From: Herpetosiphonaceae bacterium
Lineage (GTDB): Bacteria; Chloroflexota; Chloroflexia; Chloroflexales; Kallotenuaceae
NCBI GenBank assembly: GCA_013821605.1
Contig: JACDGP010000014.1
Location: 1-63,665 of the forward strand
Length of the DNA stretch: 63,665 nucleotides
Direction: 5' to 3'
Shown here: positions 24,112-32,842 of the stretch, one piece after another
How the letters are laid out: each line of letters begins with the position of its first letter
Position numbering within the stretch: position 1 is the first letter of the stretch
Translations under genes and position numbers: made by a program
Notes under the pieces: model-generated
What the model was told of the DNA's origin: nothing
The model's database searches: none
Seen by the model: the letters and a program-made list of their open reading frames with translations, nothing else

Positions 24112-24414
24112 GCGCGGGAGGCCGATATCATTGCCATGGCTGTAGGACCGGAAACGACAGAGGCTGCCGCAGGGGAAACTGTCAGCCGGATCAAGAAAGC
24201 TGCCGGTGAGCGGTTCGACCAAATCGAGATCAACTGTAATCTACTGGCCGTGGGGGAGCAGCCGCCGCAATGGCTGCCACCTGGCATCAATATCGAGCAA
24301 CTGCGACAGTCCGGCTCACTGGCGGTAGTGATGGGAAGCGTGGACGAGATGTGCGAGCGGCTGATGGCGCGGCGCGAGGCGCTCCATATCTCCTACGTCA
24401 CACTCGGTGAACAG
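24112..24414 (+). pseudogene. Luciferase-like F420-type oxidoreductase relic, first part (interrupted by IS)
   Basis: The plus frame READIIAMAV, then ETVSRIKKAAGERFDQIEIN, GINIEQLRQSGSLAVVMGSV and CERLMARREALHISYVTLGE, resembles the C-terminal third of luciferase-like monooxygenases of the F420-dependent type (TIGR03621-like). The first two thirds, including the start, are absent: the frame meets the reversed kinase fragment near 24112. At 24414, after codon CAG, the IS605 element begins. Removal of the element joins this frame exactly to 26086-26133. A gene already truncated, then hit by an insertion, is not functional. Confidence 0.8.
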
Positions 24415-24431
24415 GTGACACTCTGCATGGA

Positions 24432-25577
24432 CTAAAGTCCAGCAGCTTCTTGGAGCAACCCATCCACTGATGAGCTTATGCCCCAACGGAGCTGTCCGCC
24501 CCGTTTCAAGATATTGCGAGCCGCATTATGATCGCGATCAAGCGACAGACCACAACGCGGGCAATCGATCCAGCGATCCTTGAGGGTGAGGTCCTCAAAG
24601 CGATAGCCGCACCTGGAGCAATCCTTGGACGTATAGGCGGGGTTCACTTCCACAACGACACGTCCAGCTTCTTCCGCTTTGGCGTGTAATCGTGCGACGA
24701 AGTAGCCCCAACCGGCGTCCATAATGCTTTTGGCAAGGTGACGGTTTTGCACCATGTTGGTGATCTTCAAGTCCTCGACCGCGATCCGATCGTACTGCGC
24801 AATCAGGGTATGCGCTTGTTTGTTGAGAAAATCCTTGCGCCGGTTTTCAATCCGCTCGTGTTGGCGTTGCAGCAGAGCAACCGCTTTGCGGCGATTCTTC
24901 CCGCCCTTCGTGCGCCGTGCGACTCGCCGTTGCAAGACACGCAGTTTCGCTTGCTCGTTGCGATACCAACCCTGCGTGGGCGTTTTGTCGCCGTCGCTCG
25001 TAGTAAGCAAGCTCGCGATCCCCACATCGACTCCTACATCCTTGCCGGTCGCGGGTAGTGCCGTTGGTTCGTACTCCACCGCAAAGGATGCAAACCACTT
25101 CCCGGCTTTCTTAATCAGGCGTAACGTCTTGATCCGTCCTTCAATCTGGCGATGCCAGCGCACGGCGATTCTTCCGATTCCGGTGACACGAAGCCGCCGC
25201 CCATCAAGCTTGAAGCCGTTGCCGTATTCCTTGAACCCGAACGAGTCGAAGCGGTGGAAGACACGCAAGCGGGGATAGCCGGGCGTCTGTCCGGCTTTGA
25301 GCCGCCGAAAGAAAGCTTGAAATGCCGTGTCCAGATCGCTCACGACCACTTGCAAGACGTGACTATGTACCACCTTCGCCCACGGACTCGCCGCCTTGTG
25401 GTCTTTGACGCGGCGCAACTGCGCATACTTGCCAATCGTTGCGCCGCGTTCCTCATAGGCCGTCTTGCGCTCGGACAGCAGGTCGTTGTACCAGCGGCGG
25501 CAGGTTTCCCGTGTGGCTTCCAGCTTGCGTTCCTGCACGTTGGACGGGTAGAGGCGATACTGGTAGGCTTTGAGCAC
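24432..25577 (-). CDS. tnpB: TnpB RNA-guided endonuclease of the IS605 element
   Basis: 381 aa from the GTG at 25577 (VLKAYQYRLYPS), three bases after the tnpA stop. The RuvC-like catalytic acids are visible: Asp in GVDVGIASLL, Glu in RIAVEDLKI and Asp in LDRDHNAARNIL. A four-Cys zinc ribbon (CSRCGYRF, then CPRCG) lies between the last two. TnpB of this family is a guide-RNA-directed nuclease that favours retention of the element. The reRNA scaffold would overlap the 3' end of the gene, with the guide copied from flanking DNA beyond 24415. Only 17 bases separate the stop codon from the element end. Confidence 0.95.
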   Translation of the reverse strand: MLKAYQYRLYPSNVQERKLEATRETCRRWYNDLLSERKTAYEERGATIGKYAQLRRVKDHKAASPWAKVVHSHVLQVVVSDLDTAFQAFFRRLKAGQTPGYPRLRVFHRFDSFGFKEYGNGFKLDGRRLRVTGIGRIAVRWHRQIEGRIKTLRLIKKAGKWFASFAVEYEPTALPATGKDVGVDVGIASLLTTSDGDKTPTQGWYRNEQAKLRVLQRRVARRTKGGKNRRKAVALLQRQHERIENRRKDFLNKQAHTLIAQYDRIAVEDLKITNMVQNRHLAKSIMDAGWGYFVARLHAKAEEAGRVVVEVNPAYTSKDCSRCGYRFEDLTLKDRWIDCPRCGLSLDRDHNAARNILKRGGQLRWGISSSVDGLLQEAAGL

Positions 25578-25579
25578 GA

Positions 25580-25969
25580 CTAGATGCCTTTTTGAGCTTC
25601 GATATAGGCGCGTACCGTCGCTTCGCTCACGTTCCCTGCCGTTGATGCAAAATAGGAGCGCGTCCACATGCTCGGCATGGTTTTCAATCCTGGAAACATG
25701 GCGCGCAACTCGTGTGAGGTGGAGCCTTTGAGGTCTTTCACAACCTCGGATGCTGCGTTGGACGGAAAGACTCGGACAAAGTGGTGGACGTGATCGGGTT
25801 GGATCGCAAGCTCCACCACCGTCCAGCCGTGTTGCTCACATTGCGCGTGGATCAGCCGTGCGAGTTCGATTGCAACGGCACCGATCAACACACGCTTGCG
25901 CCGCTTTGGACACCAGATCAGATGGTAGACCACGAGGTGGATACGGTGTTCGTCGCGTTGATAGTCTAT
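25580..25969 (-). CDS. tnpA: TnpA Y1 transposase of the IS605 element
   Basis: About 130 aa if started at 25969. The HUH motif is QPDHVHHFVRV, and the catalytic Tyr is in TVRAYIEAQKG near the C-terminus. The N-terminus DYQRDEHRIHLVVYHLIWCP matches the family, but the codon where Met is expected (25969-25967) is ATA, with no ATG or ribosome site nearby. The first standard start is GTG at 25933, which would drop the first beta strand. Upstream, the frame stays open to a TAG. So either an ATA start or a weak GTG start is used, or the copy is impaired. It catalyses single-strand transposition. Confidence 0.87.
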   Translation of the reverse strand: MDYQRDEHRIHLVVYHLIWCPKRRKRVLIGAVAIELARLIHAQCEQHGWTVVELAIQPDHVHHFVRVFPSNAASEVVKDLKGSTSHELRAMFPGLKTMPSMWTRSYFASTAGNVSEATVRAYIEAQKGI

Positions 25970-26085
25970 GTAGGTAGTATACCATATAACAACTTGTATA
26001 TCTACGCCACAGGGCTAAAGCCAGTTTAAGAAAGCTGCCTTACTGCGGGCACTGAAGTGCCGCAGCTTGCGGCGGGTTCTTTTCG

Positions 26086-26133
26086 GTCATGGAGGCGTTC
26101 GCGCCGGTCGTGAAGCGGTTGGCAGGCCAGTAA
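26086..26133 (+). pseudogene. Luciferase-like oxidoreductase relic, last 15 codons
   Basis: After the insertion the frame resumes as VMEAFAPVVKRLAGQ and TAA. Joined to the first part it reads SYVTLGEQVMEAFAPVV, the expected C-terminal sequence of this oxidoreductase family. The exact in-frame restoration defines the insertion point. Confidence 0.85.
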
Positions 26134-26225
26134 AGGGTGCTGCCAGCCAGATGACTGCGGCGTTGGTATCAACACTCCTTTGAGGCAGGAGGGCGACCTG
26201 TGCCCGACAGTCACCGAATTTTCGG

Positions 26226-27032
26226 CTAGTCTAAGTCATAGTGCGGACGCAGCGCCCCCGGATCAATGCGGTCGTCACGGCGTTGGTAGCGGTTATCGGT
26301 CGAGATCCGCAGCCGGTCACCGGAAAGGTTGGGCAGGGCCTTGTGGATGGTGTACGAATGGAAGAACAGCGCATCGCCGACCTCGAAGTCGCCGGTGTGC
26401 CAGACGGCCTTGGTGGGATCGACTTCGACGCCGCAGCCGCCTACGGCACCGGGGCTTTCGACATTGTGATCGATGAAGCCGCGCTTCTGAGAGCCGGGCC
26501 AGACAGCCAGACCACCAAGCGACATGGGGCACGCGCCCAAGGGCGTCCAGCACGAGTAAGTTTCGACCGAGCCGCGGATGTAGTAGTGGTCCTGATGCGG
26601 AGGTGTGGTCGCAATGGTATTGTTGGGGAAAGTCAGACGACCGATCCTGCGCGGGTGCACGAGGACGTCGGATCCAAGCAGCTTGGAGGCCACGATCATC
26701 AGCGCCGGATCGCAGGGGAACGCATGAAAGCACGGCAACCGTAGCACCTTCCGGTACACTGCCATATACTCGAGCTTCCCCTCAGTCGTCGGCTGCATCG
26801 TGGGCGCCACAACCGCCCCCATAAGGTCGCGCACCGGATCGAGCCAGCCCGCTGCCGCACAAAGCTCCAACACGTGACGCCGTACCTCAAGGACCATGTC
26901 GGCAGGCAGCAAGCGACGGAAGAACAGGTAGCCGTAGTCGTCCATGCGTCCTTGCAGCACTCCGGCACCGGCATTTGGATCTGACTCAACGAATGGCTGC
27001 AACACCTCGGCGGTCGTCACGACCTCAGTCAT
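26226..27032 (-). CDS. Phytanoyl-CoA dioxygenase family protein
   Basis: 268 aa from the ATG at 27032, six bases after AGGAGG; a longer frame adds only unlikely residues. The non-haem Fe(II) ligands are visible as His and Asp in TPPHQDHYYIRG and the distal His in HSYTIHKALPNLSG. The Arg in GDRLRISTD would bind 2-oxoglutarate. It should hydroxylate an organic substrate with O2 and 2-oxoglutarate. PhyH members in bacteria act on lipids, betaines or secondary metabolites, so the substrate is open. It is the first intact gene after the IS605-disrupted region and points toward it. Confidence 0.9.
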   Translation of the reverse strand: MTEVVTTAEVLQPFVESDPNAGAGVLQGRMDDYGYLFFRRLLPADMVLEVRRHVLELCAAAGWLDPVRDLMGAVVAPTMQPTTEGKLEYMAVYRKVLRLPCFHAFPCDPALMIVASKLLGSDVLVHPRRIGRLTFPNNTIATTPPHQDHYYIRGSVETYSCWTPLGACPMSLGGLAVWPGSQKRGFIDHNVESPGAVGGCGVEVDPTKAVWHTGDFEVGDALFFHSYTIHKALPNLSGDRLRISTDNRYQRRDDRIDPGALRPHYDLD

Positions 27033-27139
27033 GCCATTCCTCCTGACATCCAACAGACGTGCTCCAATTGTAACACCGCTTGATTGGTCACGTTTCAGCA
27101 ACGTAGCAGTTTTCTTTGGGGCCGAACAGCTGGGTAATA

Positions 27140-27655
27140 TCAGTGCGGGAGGTAGGGCGCTTCCCGATCAATATCCCCCACGAACTCCGGCAAGTTGATA
27201 TGACCAAGAGCCTGGCGGATGGCCATGTTTTCACCGGTGTGATACCAATAATGGTAGATGACGCGTTGCATTAATGACCCGAAGGTATACACATCCGGTC
27301 CATCCTCGCTCATGAACTCGTGCGGTTGTTGAAGTTGTTGGGTTGTCAAGGTGTCGAGCCAACGATCGCTCGCTTGGGTGATCGTCTGCCAGGCCGACCA
27401 CATCTCAGCAAGGGCCGGAGTAGATGCCACCGCTCCATAGGCAAACAGGTCGTTCAACTGAGGCACAAGCACACGCTCTTGCCCACGCCAGAGCCAGTAG
27501 CGCTGTTCTTGCCAGGCTAGGTGACCAATATTCCAGCTGATACAATTCATGGGGCCGAGCCGGTGCCGCGCATCCGGCTCGGTCAGGCCCTGCAGCGCAC
27601 GCTGCCATTCAGTGCGAGTAAACCGTAATTGCACAACCAACGGGTGTGGCATCAT
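27140..27655 (-). CDS. DinB-like four-helix-bundle protein
   Basis: 171 aa from the ATG at 27655; the following ATG at 27652 is an equally good start, with AAGGAG three to six bases upstream. Helical motifs NIGHLAWQEQRYWLWRG and RVIYHYWYHTGENMAIRQ supply the histidines expected for the DinB/YfiT metal site. These proteins act as metal- or thiol-dependent transferases, often in stress or detoxification; no substrate can be assigned. A TATAAT box lies upstream on the minus strand near 27705, next to TGTCACA-type repeats that recur in front of the divergent reductase gene. Confidence 0.82.
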   Translation of the reverse strand: MMPHPLVVQLRFTRTEWQRALQGLTEPDARHRLGPMNCISWNIGHLAWQEQRYWLWRGQERVLVPQLNDLFAYGAVASTPALAEMWSAWQTITQASDRWLDTLTTQQLQQPHEFMSEDGPDVYTFGSLMQRVIYHYWYHTGENMAIRQALGHINLPEFVGDIDREAPYLPH

Positions 27656-27873
27656 CTGCTCCTTGGTACTTAAGTTAGGCACTCAACTTCATACGGTCAT
27701 TATACTGACACAGTGTGACAGTATGGTCTGGTGCGTCAGCAGTGCGCCACGCTCAGCGGGGCCGCTTGTCTGTGGGCTGACCTCGATCTCGCCCGCGACT
27801 ACCGACCCGACTTGAGCCCTGCCTGATCTGCGCCTACCAGCTATGCTAGGGGAGATCTACATCTAGGAGTTAT

Positions 27874-27920
27874 GACAATTATTGTCTCCGGTAGTAATTA
27901 TGTGACAATACCTGTCACAT
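27874..27920 (+). promoter_or_regulatory. Two operator-like palindromes upstream of the reductase gene
   Basis: GACAATTATTGTC (27874-27886) is a perfect palindrome. ATGTGACA-ATACC-TGTCACAT (27900-27920) is a perfect 8-bp inverted repeat. A third TGACAAT lies near 27933. They share the half-site TGACA. A related cluster of TGACA repeats is at about 27710-27722 before the divergent dinB-like gene. A common regulator is likely; none is adjacent. Confidence 0.6.
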
Positions 27921-27967
27921 ACCGGACTATACTGACAATATCAAGAGTATCTCAAAGGAGCACGAGT

Positions 27968-28519
27968 ATGCGAAAAGTTGTTGCGGCCCTGTTTATCTCC
28001 CTTGACGGCGTTGTCGAAGCCCCCTACCTATGGCAGTTCGATGTGTTTGATGACGACATGATGGCTGCGATGACCAAGCAGTTGGCTGCCCAAGATACGG
28101 TGCTGCTGGGACGGGTCACCTATGAGGACTGGGCGCCCTACTGGCCGACGTCAACGGACGAGCCGTTCGCCAGCTATATCAACAGTGTGCCCAAGTATAT
28201 CGTCTCGACAACGCTCAAGACCGTCGACTGGAGCAACTCGACGCTTGTCGACGGACCGATCGCGGACACCCTCGCGAGCTTGAAGCAGCAGCCAGGCCAG
28301 ATGATCGGCGTCGCCGGCAGCCCCACATTGGTCCACTCGCTGCTGCAGGCGGGCCTCCTCGACGAGCTGATGCTGATGATTCATCCGGTCATCGCTGGCA
28401 AAGGCAAGCACCTGTTCGAGGACAGCGACACCCTTCAGAAGTTGAAGGTCGTCGACTCCAAGACGACGCGCTCCGGGGTTTTGATGGTCACGTATCAGCC
28501 GCGCCGAGACGCCGAGTAG
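27968..28519 (+). CDS. Dihydrofolate reductase-like protein (RibD C-terminal type)
   Basis: 183 aa, ATG at 27968 with AAGGAG seven bases upstream. Typical motifs: KVVAALFISLDGVVEAP at the N-terminus, LLGRVTYEDWAPYWP, KYIVSTTL, GVAGSPTLVHSLLQAGLLDE and LMIHPVIAGKGKHLFED. Proteins of this NADPH-binding fold are small stress-associated reductases found widely in soil bacteria; true dihydrofolate reductase activity is unlikely. Several operator-like palindromes sit in the 100 bases upstream, so expression is probably inducible. Confidence 0.92.
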   Translation: MRKVVAALFISLDGVVEAPYLWQFDVFDDDMMAAMTKQLAAQDTVLLGRVTYEDWAPYWPTSTDEPFASYINSVPKYIVSTTLKTVDWSNSTLVDGPIADTLASLKQQPGQMIGVAGSPTLVHSLLQAGLLDELMLMIHPVIAGKGKHLFEDSDTLQKLKVVDSKTTRSGVLMVTYQPRRDAE

Positions 28520-28597
28520 CCCGCCGTCGGGGAGCTCCGGTCGAGCGCCGCGCACCAGGCAGTCTAGGGCTGTAGTGGTGCGCTTCCGTTCTCACAG

Positions 28598-29419
28598 CTA
28601 TTGCTGAAGGAACGCTAACAGATCGTTGGTCAGCTGCTCTTTGTGCGTTGCGAAAAGCCCATGGGATGCACCATCATACTCTATCAGTTTGCTGTTGGGA
28701 ATACCTTTAGCAGCTTGGCGCCCGGCCGCATCGATCGGCACGATCTTATCGCCCGTACCATGAATGATCAGAGTCGGCACCGAAAAGGAGGCAAGGTCGG
28801 GGCGAAAATCCGTGGAAGCAAAGGCCTGGGCGCAAGCAAGTGTCGGCCTAAGACCGGCCTGCATCGCCAGATTCCGTGCCCATTCGATCACCTCATCGCT
28901 CACCCCCTTCGACAAGAGACCGCCGCTAAAGAAGTTCTTGAAAAAGCCTGCAAAGAACTGTGCGCGGTCTGCTTTGATACCTGCAGTGATCCCATCGAAC
29001 ACCCCCTGGTCAACACCGTGCGGATTGTCAGCAGTTTTGAGCATGTATGGAACGACCGATCCAATTAGGCCAGCTTTGGTGACATGCTTGCCACCGTGGC
29101 GTGACATGTAACGCGCAACCTCGCCACCGCCCATCGAAAAGCCGATGATCGCAGCATCCTGTGCACCAGTTTGCTCGACCACTGCGGCAAGATCGTCGGC
29201 TAATGTGTCGTAATCATAGCCGCTCCACGGCTGATCCGAACGACCGAAGCCGCGCCGGTCATAGGCAATCGCCCGAAAGCCAGCAGTGGCGAGAGCCAAC
29301 GCCGAATCGTCCCAGCTGTCAGCCGAAAGCGGCCAGCCGTGCATCAGAATCACGGGGCGACCGGTGCCCCAATCCTTAACATAGAGCTTGGTGTTGTCGC
29401 GTGTTGTGATATACGCCAT
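28598..29419 (-). CDS. Alpha/beta hydrolase, chloroperoxidase/arylesterase type
   Basis: 273 aa from the ATG at 29419 with GGAGG seven bases upstream. Catalytic triad: nucleophile Ser in [11 protein letters not shown], Asp in [10 protein letters not shown], His in [12 protein letters not shown]. The oxyanion region [12 protein letters not shown] and the [12 protein letters not shown] strand place it with non-haem chloroperoxidases and arylesterases. These hydrolyse small esters and can perform perhydrolysis. It is cytoplasmic (no signal peptide). It is transcribed divergently from the large BTAD regulator gene, about 100 bp away, which could regulate it. Confidence 0.93.
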   Translation of the reverse strand: MAYITTRDNTKLYVKDWGTGRPVILMHGWPLSADSWDDSALALATAGFRAIAYDRRGFGRSDQPWSGYDYDTLADDLAAVVEQTGAQDAAIIGFSMGGGEVARYMSRHGGKHVTKAGLIGSVVPYMLKTADNPHGVDQGVFDGITAGIKADRAQFFAGFFKNFFSGGLLSKGVSDEVIEWARNLAMQAGLRPTLACAQAFASTDFRPDLASFSVPTLIIHGTGDKIVPIDAAGRQAAKGIPNSKLIEYDGASHGLFATHKEQLTNDLLAFLQQ

Positions 29420-29516
29420 GAGAACCTCCATTGTTACGCGTCGAGATCACAATGATGCGAGCAACATGTATGCCGCAGAAGCAACTTTGCTGGCCTGGGA
29501 TATACTCCAAACACAT

Positions 29517-32500
29517 ATGGCTGATCTGTCTACTACGCCGGCATTCCGCCTGGCACTGCTGGGTTCACCCGAAGTATGGTGGGTAGGCCAATCGTTGCCG
29601 ATCGCGCGCCGGCAGACGCGTGCACTCCTTTACTGTCTGGCCACCCAAGCCGGGCCGCTTCCCCGCGCGCAGCTTTGCTACTTGTTCTGGCCCGACGTTG
29701 CCGATCCAGTCTCGCGCCGGAACCTCACCCACCTGCTGACGTTACTCCGTCGCACCCTGCCACTGCCCGACCTGCTCCAAACGGACGGCGACGCAATCGT
29801 TCTCGACCGTAGTCAGCTGTGGTGCGATACGCATGCCACTATGCAGCTGCTGGCAACGGCGGATCGCAATGTACGACCCGCTGCCCTGCGGCAAGCAATT
29901 GAGCTGTATCGCGGCCCGTTCCTTGATGGCTTCGCTCTGCCCGACTGTGGTGAGTTCGAGTCTTGGCTTGCTGCCGAGCGCAGCATCTGGGAGCGGCGCT
30001 TTTTCGATGCCCTGGCGGCAGTCATCGAGACCAGCACAGCCGCAGGCGACTACTCGGCCGCAATCGCAGCAGCACAACGCTATCTGGCCGTCGACGAACT
30101 GGCGGAGGAAATTCATCGTCGCCTGATCGCATTGTATGCTGCCGTTGGCGACCGTAGCAGGGCACTACGGCAGTTTGAACAGTGTGCTGTTATCCTGGAG
30201 CGCGAGCTCGGAATCTCCCCTTTAGCGGAAACACGTGCGGTCTACGACACCGTCCGCAATGGTGACTTGCCGCTCCAACCCCTGGCTCTCGGTGCGGGCC
30301 AGCATAGCATTGCTGCGGCACGAGAAGTGGAACAGCCTTCCGTCATTGCTGGACTGCTCCCGATACCACCTACACCACTAATCGGTCGCACCGCCGAATT
30401 ACGTGAAATCGTTATGCTGATCCATCAGCCGGAGGTGCGCCTATTAACATTGAGCGGCCCCGGTGGTGTTGGCAAAACGCGCTTGGCGTTGGCCGTTGCC
30501 GCTGAGCTCGCTCCCGATTACGTCGACGGTGTTACAGTCGTGCCTCTTGCACCGGTGCGCGATCCTGCCCTCGTCGTCGCAACCATCGCCAAGGCACTTG
30601 GCCTCTCGGATCAAGGTGGCCCGCCCACGCTCGAACGCGTAATAGACACATTGCGCTCCCGCGATCTCTTGCTCCTGCTCGACAACTTCGAGCATGTGCT
30701 GAGCGCGGCTCGCGATGTGGCAGCGCTCAGTGCAGCTTGTCGCCGCCTCACCATTTTGATCACGAGCCGGACACTCCTACACATTGCCGGCGAGCAGGCC
30801 TTTCCCCTTGCTCCTCTGGCGCTCCCCGCCATACCGGACCAACGCGGCCTCGCCTCTAGTGAAGCTCCCCGCTGGCTGCATCAACGCCTTGGCGCACCTG
30901 ATCTTTCGCCGACAGCCTTGGATGCCATCGCACACTCCCCCGCCGTGGAACTGTTCGTGACCCGCATGCGCGAACGTGTACCAGAGTTCCGGCTTACAGC
31001 CGTAAACGCCTGTGAGGTTAACGCAATCTGTGCACGTTTAGATGGCTTGCCGCTAGCACTCGAACTAGCCGCCGCACGGGCTGTGCTCCTGTCACCACGC
31101 ATGTTGCTTGCCCGGCTCGATCACTGCCTGGCGCTCCTGACCGGTGGTCCGCGCGACCTGCCGGAGCGCCAGCAGACTCTGCGCGCGACCATCGACTGGA
31201 GCTATGATCTGCTCGATGTGGGCGAGCAACTCCTGTTAGGCCGGCTAGCGGTATTCGCCGGCGGCTGGCTGCTGGACGCTGCCGAGGTCGTCTGCACTGC
31301 TGTTGGATCACTAGTGGGGAGCGTGCTTGACGGGCTCCATGCGCTGCTCGACAAGCATCTGATTCAGCGCAGTAGCGGAAGCGACGGTGAGCCGCGCTTC
31401 GCGATGCTGGAGACGATCCGCGAGTACGCTCTGGAGCGGTTGACAGAACGTGGCGAGTTGCCGGCTGCGCGCCGGGCACATGAGGCCTATTACCTTGTAT
31501 TGGCCGAGCAGGCTGCGCCCGCACTCCACGGTCCCGAGCAGATCGCCTGGTTTGACCGGCTGGATGACGAGCACGCAAACGTACGCATTGCACTGCAGTT
31601 CCTGTTGGAGAGCGATACCCCGCAGCATGCACTGCGGCTGGCAGGAGCTTTATATTGGTTCTGGTTCGTTCGCGGTCACTTAGCGGAAGGCCGGGACTGG
31701 CTGGAACGAGCGCTGGCTGCTAGTGACGTCGCTGGCACCGCCAGCATAACTCCGACAAGCGAGAAGGCACGCTTCGCCGTCGCACATCTGACACTGGCTT
31801 TGGGAGAGCTTGTGACTGCACGGACGATGTATGAGGAAAATGTGATTACTTGGAGGATGCTGTTTGAGGCTGATGGGAATAAGGAAGCGCAGATCTTCCT
31901 CAGCCGAGCGCTTGGTCGTCTAGCTCAAACACGAGGCATGCTTGGTGATCCAGCTGTCAACCACATCCTGACCGAGGTCCAGTCCCTGCTCCAGCCCCTT
32001 GGGGATCGACGTATGTTCGCAGAGGCGGGGCACGCCTACGTCCGCTCGCTCCTACAGTTTGGTGACACTTCTCGCGCGCAGCCGATTCTGCTAGAGGCGC
32101 AGTGGACGTACCGCGAGCTTGGCGACCTGTGGTCGCTGACGCAAGTGCTGGTTGATCTGGGTATGTGTGCGATGCTGAGGGCCGACCTCCGGGCAGCCCG
32201 ACGCTGGTACGGTGAGGCGGTTACCTTCGCGCAAGTCCTTAAGGACCGTGGCTGTGAGGCCGACACACTGAACAATCTCGGCGAGGTCGCGCGGCTTGAC
32301 GGCGACGACCAAGCAGCCGGAGAGTACTACGGAGCAAGTCTGCGGCTGTACCGTGAACTCGGCAGCCGGGTCGAGATGCAACGTGTCATACACAACCTCG
32401 GCTATCTAGCCCTTCATACCGGCGACCTCGCCCAAGCACGCGCACACTTTGAGGCCAGCCTAGCCGGCTTTCGTGCGGTGGGCCAACGACGCGGCATGGC

Positions 32501-32762
32501 GGAAGCCGTTGCTGGCCTCGCAGCCTTGGCCACCTGTCAAGATGAGCCCGTATTGGCCCGTCGAGCGGCACGGCTGTGGGGCGCGGCAGCCACAGCTCTA
32601 GCAGCCGAGGGGCTAGTGCCCTGGCCTGCCGACCGAGCCGAGCACGACCGCTATCAACTGCTCGCCCGTTCGACAGTCGGCGTTGATGCATTTGACGCCG
32701 CCCACGACGAGGGGGCCCAGTTCCCGCTTGACCAAGCGATCAACGCAGTACTGCAACTATAA
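29517..32762 (+). CDS. BTAD (SARP-like) transcriptional regulator with NB-ARC ATPase and TPR domains
   Basis: 1081 aa from the ATG at 29517, ten bases after TATACT, so possibly leaderless; longer in-frame starts (29466, 29388) have no ribosome site. Order: OmpR-like winged helix (about 10-95, [19 protein letters not shown]), BTAD domain (100-245, with [20 protein letters not shown]), NB-ARC ATPase (about 280-650; Walker [13 protein letters not shown], Walker [12 protein letters not shown]) and C-terminal TPR-like helices (about 720-1060). Such AfsR-like proteins integrate signals and activate promoters with direct repeats. A matching repeat lies nine bases after this gene. The Walker A lysine is intact. 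Confidence 0.92.
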   Translation: MADLSTTPAFRLALLGSPEVWWVGQSLPIARRQTRALLYCLATQAGPLPRAQLCYLFWPDVADPVSRRNLTHLLTLLRRTLPLPDLLQTDGDAIVLDRSQLWCDTHATMQLLATADRNVRPAALRQAIELYRGPFLDGFALPDCGEFESWLAAERSIWERRFFDALAAVIETSTAAGDYSAAIAAAQRYLAVDELAEEIHRRLIALYAAVGDRSRALRQFEQCAVILERELGISPLAETRAVYDTVRNGDLPLQPLALGAGQHSIAAAREVEQPSVIAGLLPIPPTPLIGRTAELREIVMLIHQPEVRLLTLSGPGGVGKTRLALAVAAELAPDYVDGVTVVPLAPVRDPALVVATIAKALGLSDQGGPPTLERVIDTLRSRDLLLLLDNFEHVLSAARDVAALSAACRRLTILITSRTLLHIAGEQAFPLAPLALPAIPDQRGLASSEAPRWLHQRLGAPDLSPTALDAIAHSPAVELFVTRMRERVPEFRLTAVNACEVNAICARLDGLPLALELAAARAVLLSPRMLLARLDHCLALLTGGPRDLPERQQTLRATIDWSYDLLDVGEQLLLGRLAVFAGGWLLDAAEVVCTAVGSLVGSVLDGLHALLDKHLIQRSSGSDGEPRFAMLETIREYALERLTERGELPAARRAHEAYYLVLAEQAAPALHGPEQIAWFDRLDDEHANVRIALQFLLESDTPQHALRLAGALYWFWFVRGHLAEGRDWLERALAASDVAGTASITPTSEKARFAVAHLTLALGELVTARTMYEENVITWRMLFEADGNKEAQIFLSRALGRLAQTRGMLGDPAVNHILTEVQSLLQPLGDRRMFAEAGHAYVRSLLQFGDTSRAQPILLEAQWTYRELGDLWSLTQVLVDLGMCAMLRADLRAARRWYGEAVTFAQVLKDRGCEADTLNNLGEVARLDGDDQAAGEYYGASLRLYRELGSRVEMQRVIHNLGYLALHTGDLAQARAHFEASLAGFRAVGQRRGMAEAVAGLAALATCQDEPVLARRAARLWGAAATALAAEGLVPWPADRAEHDRYQLLARSTVGVDAFDAAHDEGAQFPLDQAINAVLQL

Positions 32763-32770
32763 GCACACTG

Positions 32771-32802
32771 TCGCCATTTTGTCGCCATCCACCTGCTATG
32801 CT
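32771..32802 (+). promoter_or_regulatory. SARP-type promoter: 11-bp-spaced direct repeats and -10 box
   Basis: TCGCCAT occurs at 32771-32777 and 32782-32788, an 11-bp period. Eight bases separate the second repeat from TATGCT (32797-32802), which also has TGC in front. This is the arrangement described for SARP/BTAD activators: heptamers on one face of the helix replacing the -35 box. It directs transcription of the two small genes that follow. Confidence 0.7.
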
Positions 32803-32842
32803 CGCGCCATTGACCGTTGGTCAGCAAACACTGGAGAGAACC

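Larger units (their letters stand above)
24415..26085 (-). mobile_element. IS200/IS605-family insertion sequence with tnpA and tnpB
   Basis: The boundaries come from the split reading frame: deleting 24415-26085 (1671 bp, plus or minus one base because of a shared G) restores an uninterrupted oxidoreductase C-terminus. No target duplication is present, as expected for this family. The left end (26085 side) carries small hairpins (26048-26061 and 26060-26072) and GGCTAAAGCC (26013-26022). The right end carries GGACTAAAGTCC (24429-24440) overlapping the tnpB stop. The minus-strand right terminus reads GTGTCAC. The minus-strand flank on the left side is CCATGAC, so the target or TAM is likely TGAC-like. 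Both genes look intact apart from the tnpA start codon. Confidence 0.9.

Noticed and set aside
26086-26225. Region right of the IS as part of the IS left end or a separate RNA
   Set aside because: The first 48 bases encode the end of the disrupted oxidoreductase, so the IS must end by 26085; the remainder shows nothing.
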